Assembly: GCA_001466705.2 (NCBI GenBank) | Contig: LATX02000200.1 | Span: 1,550,001 to 1,614,000 of the forward strand | Origin: Moniliophthora roreri | Lineage: Eukaryota > Basidiomycota > Agaricomycetes > Agaricales > Marasmiaceae | Direction: 5' to 3' | Length of the DNA: 64,000 nt | In this document: piece after piece, positions 25,177 to 36,400 of the stretch | How positions within the stretch are numbered: the stretch's first letter is position 1 | Layout: each line of letters opens with the position of its first letter | Notes under the pieces: model-generated | Told to the model about the DNA's origin: nothing | Seen by the model: only the letters and a program-made list of their open reading frames with translations | Database searches by the model: none | Program-made: the position numbers and the translations under genes

Positions 25177-25233
25177 GTGACTCCCGACGGAACTGACACG
25201 TCCTCAACACGAATCGCGTTTTAAGGTCTCACC
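25177..25233. promoter_or_regulatory. 57-base divergent promoter of SET-TAD3 and ALG7
   Basis: The start codons of SET-TAD3 (minus) and ALG7 (plus) are only 57 bases apart. Core promoters must be shared or lie inside each other's leaders. I see no TATA box. Confidence 0.5.
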
Positions 25234-27028
25234 ATGGCTACCACCACTGGCAAACCTACGACCAAAAGCTCGGCTTTGGCTCCTCGACCACTGTCCACCG
25301 TTCTACTTCTTGGAATTCTGCCTGTTGTCGCAGGATGGTTCATCATAAGGTCGTTCTTGGATCCTGTCCCATCTTTGCCCGCCCTGTACACGGCAATTGG
25401 ATTCTCAATCATAGCCTTCGTCGTGACCATATACCTAATACCTGCCTTGGGATCAACGTTCATCCAGGCTAATCTTTCTGGGAGAGATCTCTTGAAAGTC
25501 TATAATGACCCTATGTGAGTCGTTTTCATCTATGCCAGGTTTATGTACTGAAGCGGACTGCAGCCCCGAGAGCCAAGGGCTCATATGTGCATCCATCTAC
25601 ATTCTGGTCCTCATTCTCTTCATACCTTTTGCGTTTTCTGACGCGTTTACCGCGTCCAATGCCACCACGCCTGAAGGAATTTCTGTCAAAGAGTTTCCGC
25701 ACTACCAGGTACGTGCCTTTGATCCCGAGGTTGAGCCAAGACTAATGACAACCTGACCAAGTTATCTGTCTTTTTATCGTCCATTTTATCACTCCTAATT
25801 GCAACTATGCTCGGGTTCCTTGATGATGTTTTCGACATACGGTGGCGACATAAATTACCTATTCCGATAATAGCGTCCATACCTCTTCTTATGGTATATT
25901 TCGCGGAGCGTGGAAACACGCACGTTGTGGTACCCCTTCCTCTTCGGTCCATATTTGGTTCGCTGGTCAACCTTGGTATGTTGATGGCAACCTGTTCTCA
26001 GCCATTTCCCTCACTTGCCCTTCGAAAGGTCCTCTTTACTATGTCTACATGTCGATGTTGTCAACATTTTCTACCAACAGCATCAACATCCTGGCAGGTA
26101 TCAATGGCTCTGAAGTCAGTCAAGCCTTGATCATTGCCTTATCCGTCATTGTCAACGATTTACTATATCTCCCGTGGCCGATAGACTTTCGGATACCTGT
26201 CCACCTCTTAGGTAGCAAGGCGGAAGTAGAAGTTGGGGGCGTCTGGAGCGCTGGTATGTCCTATGGCAGCCGGGAGCTCGTTGAGAGACATCTCTTCAGC
26301 CTGTACTTTATGATGCCTCTCGTGGCGGTCTGTCTGGGGTTCATGTATCATAATTGGTATATTTTTCCTCCGGGCCACGATGTTCTAGGGTTGAATACTC
26401 TCATCACAGGTATCCGGCTCGCGCGTTCCCAGGAGACACGCTGTGCTATGTGACTGGCATGGCATTTGCAGTAGTTGGAATACAGGCGCACTTCTCGAAG
26501 ACCCTTCTGTTGTTCTTCTTGCCCCAAATATTCAATTTCGTACTGTCTTGCCCTCAGTTGTTTGGGCTTGTTCCTTGCCCAAGGCATAGGGTTCCAAGGT
26601 AAAACCACCCAGCTTCTAAACCTGTTAGCATACATCTGACGTTGAGGACCACAGGTTTGACCCTGATACCAACTTATTGCATCCTTCAAAGACATTGTTT
26701 CTTCGCCCTCCTTCTAGGTTAACGACACTCATCCTGCGTATGTTCTCAACTCTCGGCTTCATTGACGTCACCACACACCCCAACTCTGGGATCATCTTGG
26801 AAGCGACAAACTTTACTATTCTCAATTTCTTCCTCGTCAGACTGGGTCCCATGAACGAAAAGCGCCTAGTACAGGTTTTGATGTGTTCGCAGGTAGCTCC
26901 ATTCGTTACTTTTAACACAAAATGGAGTACTGATGTTCCGACCAATATCACAGGTTGCTGGGAGCATTTTGGCGTTTGTTGTCCGATATGGGCTTGCGAG
27001 CTTGGTCTATGACGGGGATAGGAGGTGA
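25234..27028 (+). CDS. ALG7: ALG7, UDP-GlcNAc:dolichyl-phosphate GlcNAc-1-P transferase
   Basis: A multi-exon gene whose first exon is 25234-25513. It starts the dolichol-linked oligosaccharide for N-glycosylation at the ER membrane and is the target of tunicamycin. Visible family marks are [20 protein letters not shown] (the Mg-binding DDxxD-like loop), [59 protein letters not shown], and [11 protein letters not shown]. Some ten hydrophobic helices can be counted, as expected. The last exon reads [20 protein letters not shown] and ends at 27028. Small introns near 25514, 25710, 25975, 26356, 26600 and 26892 restore the frame. Confidence 0.93.
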
Positions 27029-27589
27029 ACGTGACGGCCATTTGATGGTGGTCCGTCGTCATCACTCACGGAGGGCCGTCAGTTTTCGAGGAACGCCTGC
27101 TGCGCCAAGGCATGCTTCGGCACTCGTTTCAAAGTACTTGCACAACTTTGACCCTACAGCCGTTGGCTCTGGACGTTGGATACGGGTACCCGAGCGGTCG
27201 AGATCCGTCCAGAGAATAAAGGTCACCTTTGGTTCCCAGATTTATCAGATGTACGTGGATATAGAGCGTAAATAAACCGTATTTAATGGCCATCCTCGTT
27301 GAACGGGCATATGCTAAGCAAATGTCAGCATTGGCAACAATTTTCCATTACTGATTTGCGTTCTTTTTATGGGCGAAGTGGGGAAAAATGAGGGGACTCA
27401 AAAATAAGGGCGTTATGCCCGACGCTGCTCCGCCGGCTGGGGAAAGGCGGTAGGCCATCCTATTGGTGGAGATAATCACATGGATCGGCAATCGGAAAAA
27501 GGGGCTTGGGGTCTTCAGAGCTTTCTTATATTCGTCACCTTTTACTTGAACTACCACCTCCTCATTATTTTATTCTTGTAGAAACTATC
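27029..27589. other. intergenic region upstream of isocitrate lyase
   Basis: About 560 bases, the 3' side of ALG7 and the promoter of the isocitrate lyase gene. TCTTATATTC at about 27523 could serve as a weak TATA-like element. Nothing else is recognised. Confidence 0.4.
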
Positions 27590-29485
27590 ATGGCTGATGA
27601 ACGTGCCGCGTTTGCTGCAGAGGTTAAGCAGGTTGAGGAATGGTGGAAGGTATGTTCTATATCATGTTTCTACTTCTGTTACTCACACGAGCATATTCAG
27701 AGCCCTCGTTTCGCTCGAGTCAAGCGACCCTATACTGCTGCTGAGGTGGTAGCCAAGCGGGGCACCATTCCCATCCAATACCCGTCCGGTCTCATGGCCA
27801 AAAAGCTTTGGAACACCCTCAGCGAGCACGCTAAGCGCGGCACACCATCTCACACTTATGGAGCGTAAGTACGCACAGTATCGCGCCAAGAACGTCGGAG
27901 TTGACAGACGATGTGACAGTCTTGATCCCGTACAAGTGACACAGATGGCCAAGTACCTCGAGACTGTCTATGTTTCTGGATGGCAATCATCAAGTACTGC
28001 CTCCAGCACGAATGAACCGGGTCCGGATCTTGCAGGTGAGAGGGTTTCTCTTTCTACACTCTGTGCTCGCAAATGTTGATGTCGCTAATTCCTAGATTAT
28101 CCTTCAAACACCGTTCCGAACAAGGTTGAACACTTGTTTATGGCGCAGCTGTTCCACGACCGTAAACAGCGCGAGGCCCGAGCGAACATGTCCGATGCCG
28201 AGCGAGCAGCCACTCCCGTCATTGACTACCTTCGCCCGCTCATTGCAGATGCTGACACCGGTCATGGCGGTCTCACTGCCGTCATGAAACTCACCAAGAT
28301 GTTTGTCGAGAAGGGGGCTGCTGGGATTCACGTCGAAGATCAAGCACCCGGTACCAAGAAATGCGGACACATGGCTGGAAAGGTTTTGGTACCCATCCAA
28401 GAGCACATCAACAGATTGGTAGCCATTCGGCTACAATACGATATCATGGGTGTCGACAATCTCGCCATTGCCCGAACCGACTCTGAAGCTGCTACACTCA
28501 TCACCTCTAACATCGATGACCGCGACCATCCCTTCATCCTTGGCTCCACGAACCCGAACCTTCTACCGCTGAACGCCGTCATGGTGCAAGCCGAGAAGGC
28601 CGGAAAGGCCAACGAGGAGCTTCAAGCCGTCGAGGACAAGTGGATTAGAGAGGCCAACCTCCAGCTCTTCTCCACAATACTGGCCAATGCTTTGGGCAAG
28701 CAAGGCGCCAATTCATCTGCTGTACAACAGTTCAAGAGCAAAGTCGCACATGTGTCGTATCCCGAGGCCGTGGCGATTGCGCAGAAGGAGTTTGGCCTGA
28801 AGTCGGTACCCTACTGGGATTGGGACAGCCCAAGGACACGAGAGGGATACTACAGGTACCAGGGTGGTACTCAGTGCGCGATCAACCGTGCTATTGCCTT
28901 TGCGCCGTACGCTGATTTACTCTGGATGGAGACAAAGAAGCCCATCCTGGCACAAGCGAGGGAATTTGCGAACGGTGTGCATGCCGAACGACCTGGTCAC
29001 TGGTTGGCATACAACCTCAGTCCATCCTTCAACTGGGATGCAGCGGGTCTCGGTGAGAAGGACATGGAGGCATATGTTTGGGAGCTTGGAAAACTTGGTT
29101 TCGTGTGGCAATTCATTACGGTTCGTAGTCGCTGGATCGATTGGACCTGCATGTATACTGACCTTTCATCGGTAGCTCGGAGGCTTGCATTCGAATGCCT
29201 ACATCTCGGACCTTTTTGCAAAAGAATACGCCAAGACTGGTATGAAGGCCTACGTGACGCTCATTCAGCGAAAGGAGAGAGAGATTGGCACGGATGTGCT
29301 CACGCACCAGAAGGTAAACAGTTGCTCCATCTTTATTTAACCAATTCACTGACCCCGACGAATAGTGGAGTGGTGCCGAGTACGCCGACAACTTGATCAA
29401 GACTGTCACTGGTGGTATTTCCTCCACCGCTGCTATGGGTGCTGGCGTCACGGAGTCTCAATTTGGATCAAAAGCCAAGCTGTAA
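27590..29485 (+). CDS. ICL1: isocitrate lyase, glyoxylate cycle
   Basis: A multi-exon gene encoding roughly 540 residues. The enzyme splits isocitrate into glyoxylate and succinate and is needed for growth on acetate and fatty acids. It begins [20 protein letters not shown]. Key motifs are [12 protein letters not shown] (metal/substrate site), [18 protein letters not shown] with the catalytic [16 protein letters not shown], and [10 protein letters not shown]. The protein ends [12 protein letters not shown]; such a C-terminal KL is a possible but non-canonical peroxisomal signal. Length and motif order are those of eukaryotic isocitrate lyases. Introns are near 27649, 27866, 28034, 29119 and 29312. 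Confidence 0.96.
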
Positions 29486-29765
29486 GGTTGATTAGTTTCA
29501 TGGATAGATGGCAATGTATCATATATTACACACATTATCTGCAATATCATGGGCCTCGACATTTGCATACGCATACTCGAAGGTTGTTGGACAAAAAGCA
29601 AAACAGGAAAGCTTTGGCGTAAGAACAATGAAAGCCTTCTCTCGCGAAACGCGTCGAATTCTGCATTCAGTTGCACACGTTACAGGCTATTACATATGGG
29701 ACATCTCACCGTTAGCTCAAAGGAAGAGATGACGTCCAGAATCAGATAATCGTGGCACTCTGATT
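29486..29765. other. 3' flank of isocitrate lyase
   Basis: About 280 bases between the isocitrate lyase stop and the TIR element. No gene is seen. Confidence 0.4.
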
Positions 29766-30411
29766 CCCAATGATGGCTTCTTCGGAAGCCTTTTCAGGCC
29801 CTACCTAAGGCCTATCTATAGGACCTTTGCTATGTACGGGGGTCTCAGTTCTCTAAAGACGGGCTTACCTGGACATGGGTGAAGTTTTGCAGGTGCCAGG
29901 AACGTCTCTGACATGTTTTCCCAATCAATGGAGATCAGGCGTTTACGGTAATGGTTGATGGGAGCAGGCAACCTCCGTTTCCCATCTTCTAACTGTTATG
30001 TCCACTTCCTTCCTGCCCTTCTCCCGCCCCGGACATGTTCGCCTCCGACTTCCATATGTTATCTTCATGCCTTCCCTTTGTAAAATAGCGGAAAAAAATT
30101 ATGATTCACTTGGTTCAGAGAGAGGAGTTTATCCAGGCTGTCCAGTAAGCTGTAGAACAGACTGACTTCGGTTATCATTTTTTATTTTTTCACCTGTTTA
30201 AGGCCTTCGTGTAAAGCCATTGTGTGACTTGAGGGTTGAATTAATTTATGGTTAACAATGTGACACACTGTAGCATGCCCAGAGACTTGTTGCAGTGGAA
30301 GAAAGTGGCCGACAACGTGCCATTTCAGTGTTCGTCATTTACGAACCAAAACTAATATTTTTAAATATATATAAGGAGTAGGGCGGCTAGTTCTTGTGAA
30401 CAAAGTATGAC

Positions 30412-30607
30412 AGCTAACCAAATAATCGTAGGCCGCTTGTGATGATTACCAAGCATTTCACACACCCACGCCAGCGGCCCAACAAACACATGTGTTATTG
30501 GCATTCGGGCTTTGTTGAGTGCTTGGCGCTACTGATGGCGTGGGTGTGTGAAATGCTTGGTAATCATCACTTTTTTTTCAAAGCAGCCTATGATTATTTG
30601 GTTAGCT
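30412..30607. mobile_element. 196-base palindromic MITE-like hairpin
   Basis: The two ends are inverted: AGCTAACCAAATAATC at the left and its complement ending at 30607. The arms run inward through a shared GATGATTACCAAGCATTTCA segment to about 70 bases each, leaving a loop near 30478-30535. It has no coding capacity and lies inside the larger TIR element. Confidence 0.7.
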
Positions 30608-30707
30608 GGAAACTATTGGTTTGTATTTTTTCTGGACTTTTTGGGGGGTGCTAAGAGCATAGGGACATAAATGACCAGGAAAGTGGTCAAAGGGTATATG
30701 AGGCATT

Positions 30708-30841
30708 AGGATTTCCCCACGGACCCTGCCTGCCACTTTCCCGGCTTTTTTGCCGTTTTGGGGCGCCTTTCAGCCATGTTTTGCCCCAAAAAGGGTCCAA
30801 AAAAGGGAAAAAAGCTGGGAAAGTGCCTGTGGGGAAATCCT
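30708..30841. mobile_element. 134-base palindromic MITE-like hairpin
   Basis: AGGATTTCCCCAC at the left end is matched by its complement ending at 30841. The stem continues imperfectly with CACTTTCCC / GGGAAAGTG. The inner part is a G/C-rich imperfect palindrome (CGTTTTGGGGC, TGCCCCAAAA). Non-coding. Confidence 0.65.
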
Positions 30842-31552
30842 GATGACTCACTCACTCATACAGTATACGTATCTTGATTGGTTCGTTGTCTGGTAATTTA
30901 AGGGTTCGTCATGGGTGCTATTCCAGGTGCTCGACGCGTGGCTACTACTCTTAATTACTCAGGTTGGTATCTGATGTCGTTTCATGCTGAAAATATGTAT
31001 ATTTTAGCCTGACAGTGCTTATATATGTTTTATTCTGTGTCAGAGAATGGGTAAGTGCTGGACAAGTGCCTGGAAGCACATATGTCAGACCTAAAAGAAA
31101 CCACTACTAACTCGACATAGAACTCAAGTTAAAGGCTCCAGTTAGGGGAATTGGCATTAAAGAACCCAGTTATTTGATACTGAAGGCAGCAATGTATTGA
31201 CAAAAATAGTAGGAACAGTGTCATATCACTGACTGACTTAGCAGGATCTTTGGGCCCTCTCTAAGTGCTGTAAAGCACTCCAAAAACATCATTATATATG
31301 TCTATTGCGCCACTAAAGCTACCCACCCTGTAGTCAAGCAGTGGACTAGGTAGCACTACATATAGTAATCAAAGGAAATGCCCTCAGTGCTCTTCAAGGT
31401 GTTTAATGTGTTTATTTCAATTAACCTGATTTTTTTACAAAGGGAAGGCATGAAGATAACATATGGAAGTCGGAGGCGAACATATCCGGGGCGGGAGAAG
31501 GGCAGGAAGGAAGTGGACATAACAGTTAGAAGATGGGAAACGGAGGTTGCCT

Positions 31553-32296
31553 CATCAGCAAAATAGACACCTAAATATAATAAATTATAATGTATTTTGC
31601 TGATTTTAGTCCATTGCAATAGATTAAAATCAAGCAATGCTATTACAATACATTAAAATGCATTAAAATGAGACTGGTGTTATTATAATCCATTAAAATA
31701 CAATAAAATGGGATGGTATTATTATAGTACATTAAAATGCAATAAAATGAGACAGAGTTATTATAATGTAGTAAAATAGATTGTAACAGAGGCAATCAAA
31801 ACAGTGCATTTTTATGCCTTCCAGAGGACAGGAAGAGGACTCTATAAAGTGAAGGGAAGCTTTTGGTTGGGGATTTGGTCAATAGAAACAGCAAGGGGGT
31901 GGAGATAGGTCTTTTGAGTAAGGGGATATATTGCACTATGTGTGGTGGTAAGTATATGGCACTGTAGTGCAGTGGTCTTGAGCACCCCGCGGCTGCCAAG
32001 GATTGCTGACTAATCCACCTTGAGGTTGAGGGTTCGACTCATGGGAGTTGCAACAAATAAATATTATTTCTTTTTGTCCCCGACCCCCAGGTGGGGCCGA
32101 TGCATTATAATGGCTGAAATACATTATAATAGCCAGAATACATTATAACCATTTTGCTTCATTTTAATCCATTAAAATAAAGGAACAACAATTATATTAC
32201 ATTAAAATACACCATAATGATTATAATGTATTTTGGCCATTATAACGTATTTCACTCATTTTATTCCAATATATTTAGGTGTCCATTTTGCTGATG
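31553..32296. mobile_element. 744-base ATTATAATG-rich TIR element nested in the right arm
   Basis: The ends are CATCAGCAAAATAGACACC and its near-exact complement, with the shared continuation TAAATATA. It interrupts the right arm of the larger element. Comparison with the intact left arm shows that the uninterrupted site reads GGTTGCCTGCTCCC, so a two-base CT duplication flanks the insertion (31551-31552 and 32297-32298). Internally it carries palindromic ATTATAATG/CATTAAAAT repeats on both sides and a tRNA-like stretch in the middle. A related shorter copy lies at 58038-58320. Confidence 0.75.
31965..32041 (+). promoter_or_regulatory. tRNA-like A and B boxes (SINE-like Pol III promoter)
   Basis: TAGTGCAGTGG at 31965-31975 fits the Pol III A-box consensus TRGYNNARNNG at every fixed position. 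GGTTCGACTCA at 32031-32041 fits the B box GGTTCGANTCC except the last base. The spacing (about 66 bases start to start) is long for a plain tRNA but possible with an intron or long variable arm. I could not fold a proper acceptor stem, so this is probably a tRNA-derived relic inside the repeat element, not a working tRNA gene. Confidence 0.5.
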
Positions 32297-32605
32297 CTGC
32301 TCCCATCAACCATTACCGTAAATGCCTGATCTCCATTGATTGAAAAAACATGTCAGAGACATTCCTGGCACCTGCAAAACTTCACCCATGTCCAGGTAAG
32401 CCCGTCTTTAGAGAACTGAGACCCCTGTACATAGCAAAGGCCGTACTACGGCTGTCCCAATTTGGCTTGAGTTCGGCACCCTCAAAAGAAGCTGAGGTTT
32501 TTACTCAAGTCCAGCGAAATTTCTGCCTAAGCCTGATGGGCAACCGTACCTATAGATAGACCTTAGGTAGGCCCTGAAAAGGCTTCCGAAGAAGCCATCA
32601 TTGGG

Positions 32606-33494
32606 TAGTAGCAGGTGCCTGGATCACCCGCCAATGGCCACTCTCTATCAATGCATGATCACAGCGACTTGACCCGCACATCTCTTGGCGGCTTCCAGAA
32701 TCTAGTACGCCATGCATGGAGGGTCAGCCCACCACCTCAAATCCCCTCGCGTAACACTTATTTCCGCGCGTATTTACCTCCATACGTACGGAAACGTTCT
32801 GGAAACCTCCAATCATCAAAGTTCTACTGCAACGATAGCGCTGAGGATGCCTTCCCGTAAGGATTTTTCGCCTAAATCAGGCAATTAATCGTCTCAGAAG
32901 GATTATCCGAGATTTTCCCGCATGAACCCACCGTTCTCTTAATGCGATCTAAATCTATTTTTATCGAGGCCCCTGGACTGCGTTTTCGTGCGTTTTCGCC
33001 TCTCATTTCAAATTTCTCCCCTTGCCCGACCACTCCTTACCTCTTTTTGGTACGTGACTCCGGAAGACTGCCAGGCCTTCATCCACGCAAACACGCCCAA
33101 TGCGTTGCGTATTTTACCTCTATGCCATGAAGAAGACATAACGTTTCTGATTACCAACTCTGTAAGTATACTGCGTAACGTAAGGGCATACTACCTCACG
33201 GTGAATTGACCGTTCATAAAACAATTTGATATTTATCAAAACCTTTCCACTGTCTACGCTCGTTCGGCCTCAAGCCCAGATATTTTTAGAATTTTGATCA
33301 CGCTCGAACTCGGCGTCCAGCTTTGAGGGCGTCACACAGTGCTCGTGGCGGCCCACCGAAGCAGGTGACCCATGCGTACGTATGTACTTCTTTCTTATAG
33401 GTAAACCATAAACTGTAAGCAACGGCATATAAATACTGCACATGTCTGATCAGCTTCTGCCACCCCTCGTTTCTCCCTACTCGGCTTGCTCAAT
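32606..33494. other. intergenic region upstream of the permease
   Basis: About 890 bases. Short open frames on the plus strand (for example 32942-33209) are not recognisable. The last part, 33395-33494, is the likely 5' leader of the permease gene; CATATAAATACT at 33425 is a good TATA-box candidate about 70 bases before the start codon. Confidence 0.45.
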
Positions 33495-36400
33495 ATGGCA
33501 GACCTGGATTCAACGAAGGAAGAACAGATACTCTCCGAAGATATGGAGAAAGTCGGGAATTCCGCTGCCGGCAAAACATTCAATACCGAGGGAACCGCTC
33601 ATCAAAACGAACTGGGACCCAAGCCGATCCGGCGACATTTCTTCTCTCCACTGGATGGAACCTATGCTGCAGCAGTTCACGAAGATGCAAAGACCATGGA
33701 GTATACACCCGAAGAAGATGTAGGCTCCCGTCCGTATCCTTCTTGCAACTGATCTCTAAATTGATCTTTTTTAGTACCGAGTGAAGAGGAAGATTGACAA
33801 CGTCGTCCTGCCGTTGGTCATTTGCAGGTGAGATTCAAAGCACAGCTGCAATAGACGTCTTCGAGCTGACTTCGATCCTAGCTACGTTTGTGAGTTTTGA
33901 GCAATCTCTACGAAGACCGCTATTCACGTAGAACTTGTCGTCTCTTCAATATCCAGTCAATCAGTTTGGTCGGTAATACTGCAGCCTTCGAATGACAGTC
34001 AAAACTAATGATGGATATGCTTTAAGATCGCACGAACATGTCAGTCGCTATTAATACCCGGTCATAGTGCACCAACGTACTGACACGCTTCAACAGCGGA
34101 AATGCCCATGTGCTCCCTGAGTTTAACAAAAACTTTGTATGCGACCCCCCTTCTGTCTGATTCCTGATGTTCTAACTATTCTTCAAAGGGGATTACTTCT
34201 AATGATAAATGGTGTGTCATGCAGCTCCATACTTGCCATCCGCATCAGCTGCTTCTGTCAGTATACAGAATCTCAGCGACGCTGTGGAGCTCTGGTTAAC
34301 TCGTTTTCCGGTCCTTTCTTTTATCGTCCCGCTCTTGCCATGCCGGACTTACATGATTTTTCAGGACGTTGGCGCTCAGTATATTCTACTGCGGCTACTG
34401 TAAGTCGGACTCTGCAGTTCAACTTCAGCTTTTCTGACGGGATGTAGGTCTGTTGGAGATGCCGGCCAACGGTAAGTTACCGCCGCTACACTACTCCAGG
34501 ATACTGAATGTAGTACCATAAAGTGCTTCAGCGTCATATTGGAGCGAATCGATTGTGCGTTATTCGTCTCTAAGTACCATTCAAAATGCACNACTGGGAC
34601 CCAAGCCGATCCGGCGACATTTCTTCTCTCCACTGGATGGAACCTATGCTGCAGCAGTTCACGAAGATGCAAAGACCATGGAGTATACACCCGAAGAAGA
34701 TGTAGGCTCCCGTCCGTATCCTTCTTGCAACTGATCTCTAAATTGATCTTTTTTAGTACCGAGTGAAGAGGAAGATTGACAACGTCGTCCTGCCGTTGGT
34801 CATTTGCAGGTGAGATTCAAAGCACAGCTGCAATAGACGTCTTCGAGCTGACTTCGATCCTAGCTACGTTTGTGAGTTTTGAGCAATCTCTACGAAGACC
34901 GCTATTCACGTAGAACTTGTCGTCTCTTCAATATCCAGTCAATCAGTTTGGTCGGTAATACTGCAGCCTTCGAATGACAGTCAAAACTAATGATGGATAT
35001 GCTTTAAGATCGCACGAACATGTCAGTCGCTATTAATACCCGGTCATAGTGCACCAACGTACTGACACGCTTCAACAGCGGAAATGCCCATGTGCTCCCT
35101 GAGTTTAACAAAAACTTTGTATGCGACCCCCCTTCTGTCTGATTCCTGATGTTCTAACTATTCTTCAAAGGGGATTACTTCTAATGATAAATGGTGTGTC
35201 ATGCAGCTCCATACTTGCCATCCGCATCAGCTGCTTCTGTCAGTATACAGAATCTCAGCGACGCTGTGGAGCTCTGGTTAACTCGTTTTCCGGTCCTTTC
35301 TTTTATCGTCCCGCTCTTGCCATGCCGGACTTACATGATTTTTCAGGACGTTGGCGCTCAGTATATTCTACTGCGGCTACTGTAAGTCGGACTCTGCAGT
35401 TCAACTTCAGCTTTTCTGACGGGATGTAGGTCTGTTGGAGATGCCGGCCAACGGTAAGTTACCGCCGCTACACTACTCCAGGATACTGAATGTAGTACCA
35501 TAAAGTGCTTCAGCGTCATATTGGAGCGAATCGATTGTGCGTTATTCGTCTCTAAGTACCATTCAAAATGCACTGATTTTGTCCAATATCTTTAGCTTCT
35601 TCCTATCCCTTACTTTGTGGGGATTGGCTTCGCTGTCGTTTGTGTACTCTAAGGGGTACGGTTCTCTCCTCGCGTTACGGTACGTGGACATGGCTCCAGG
35701 CGTCGAAATGGTCTGCTGACGCGTTGACTTTAGCGTTATACTTGGTATCGGTGAAGCGGGATACGTGCGTCAACCAAAGATCTCTTGTGCAATCCCTATA
35801 TAACAATCCTCATCAGTATGCCGGAATGATATATTATCTGTCCTTTTGGTATAAGAGGTAGGGAAGGGGTTTTCCAGTAATATGATACAAGCTCATACCG
35901 TTTCTCTAGGCATGAACTCGCTAAGCGAATCAGGTAATATGAAATCATTAGCATTTTCAATAGTATTGATTGTCTGTCAGTTTATGTATGACCGGTACTT
36001 TCCCTGGTGCAATCGGAGTAAGTCTACTTTCAAAGACTAGTCGATGATGTACTCAACCTCTTCTCAGGGACTTTTGGCTTTCGGTCTAGTGCGTGCTAAG
36101 ACTGATTTACTAGACGGGTGAGTACTGCAATACCCAGTATTCGATAAGATTGTTTACCTTGACATATCCAGGTGGCAATTCCTCTTCCTCGTGAGCGAAT
36201 CAAACCTTCTTGTCACTGCCGTGTCTCATTATTCGTCTAGATCGAAGCAATACCAACCATGTTGATGGCCATAGCTATTCTCTTTTTCCTGCCATCTTTC
36301 CCATTCTCAGCAACATTCTTGACACCACGCGAACGCGCTATAGCTCAAGCACGCCTCGATCGCGACCACAAACCCCAATCGCACGGTGGTCTTACTGGAT

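Larger units (their letters stand above)
29766..32605. mobile_element. 2.84-kb non-autonomous TIR element with long inverted arms
   Basis: The ends are inverted copies: 29766 reads CCCAATGATGGCTTCTTCGG and the complement of 32605 reads the same. The left arm (29766 to about 30086) matches the complement of the right arm, which lies in two pieces (31433-31552 and 32297-32605) because another element sits inside it. The right arm also has an extra stretch of about 110 bases near 32440-32550. No transposase frame is visible. No flanking target duplication could be recognised (TT on the left, TA on the right). The arms are long for a classical MITE and resemble a foldback element. Confidence 0.75.

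Noticed and set aside
31960..32060. Complete tRNA gene
   Set aside because: A and B boxes are present but I could not form an acceptor stem or a standard anticodon arm at the expected spacing; kept only as a Pol III-type relic.
29766..32605. CRISPR-like array or satellite
   Set aside because: The ATTATAATG units are short, alternate in orientation and have no regular spacers; they are a palindromic transposon filler.
32942..33209. Two overlapping small frames before the permease
   Set aside because: Translations look random and differ in frame; no start context, no family.
34139..35429. Two identical 102-codon frames
   Set aside because: They are the same out-of-frame reading of permease exons and introns repeated by the assembly artefact.
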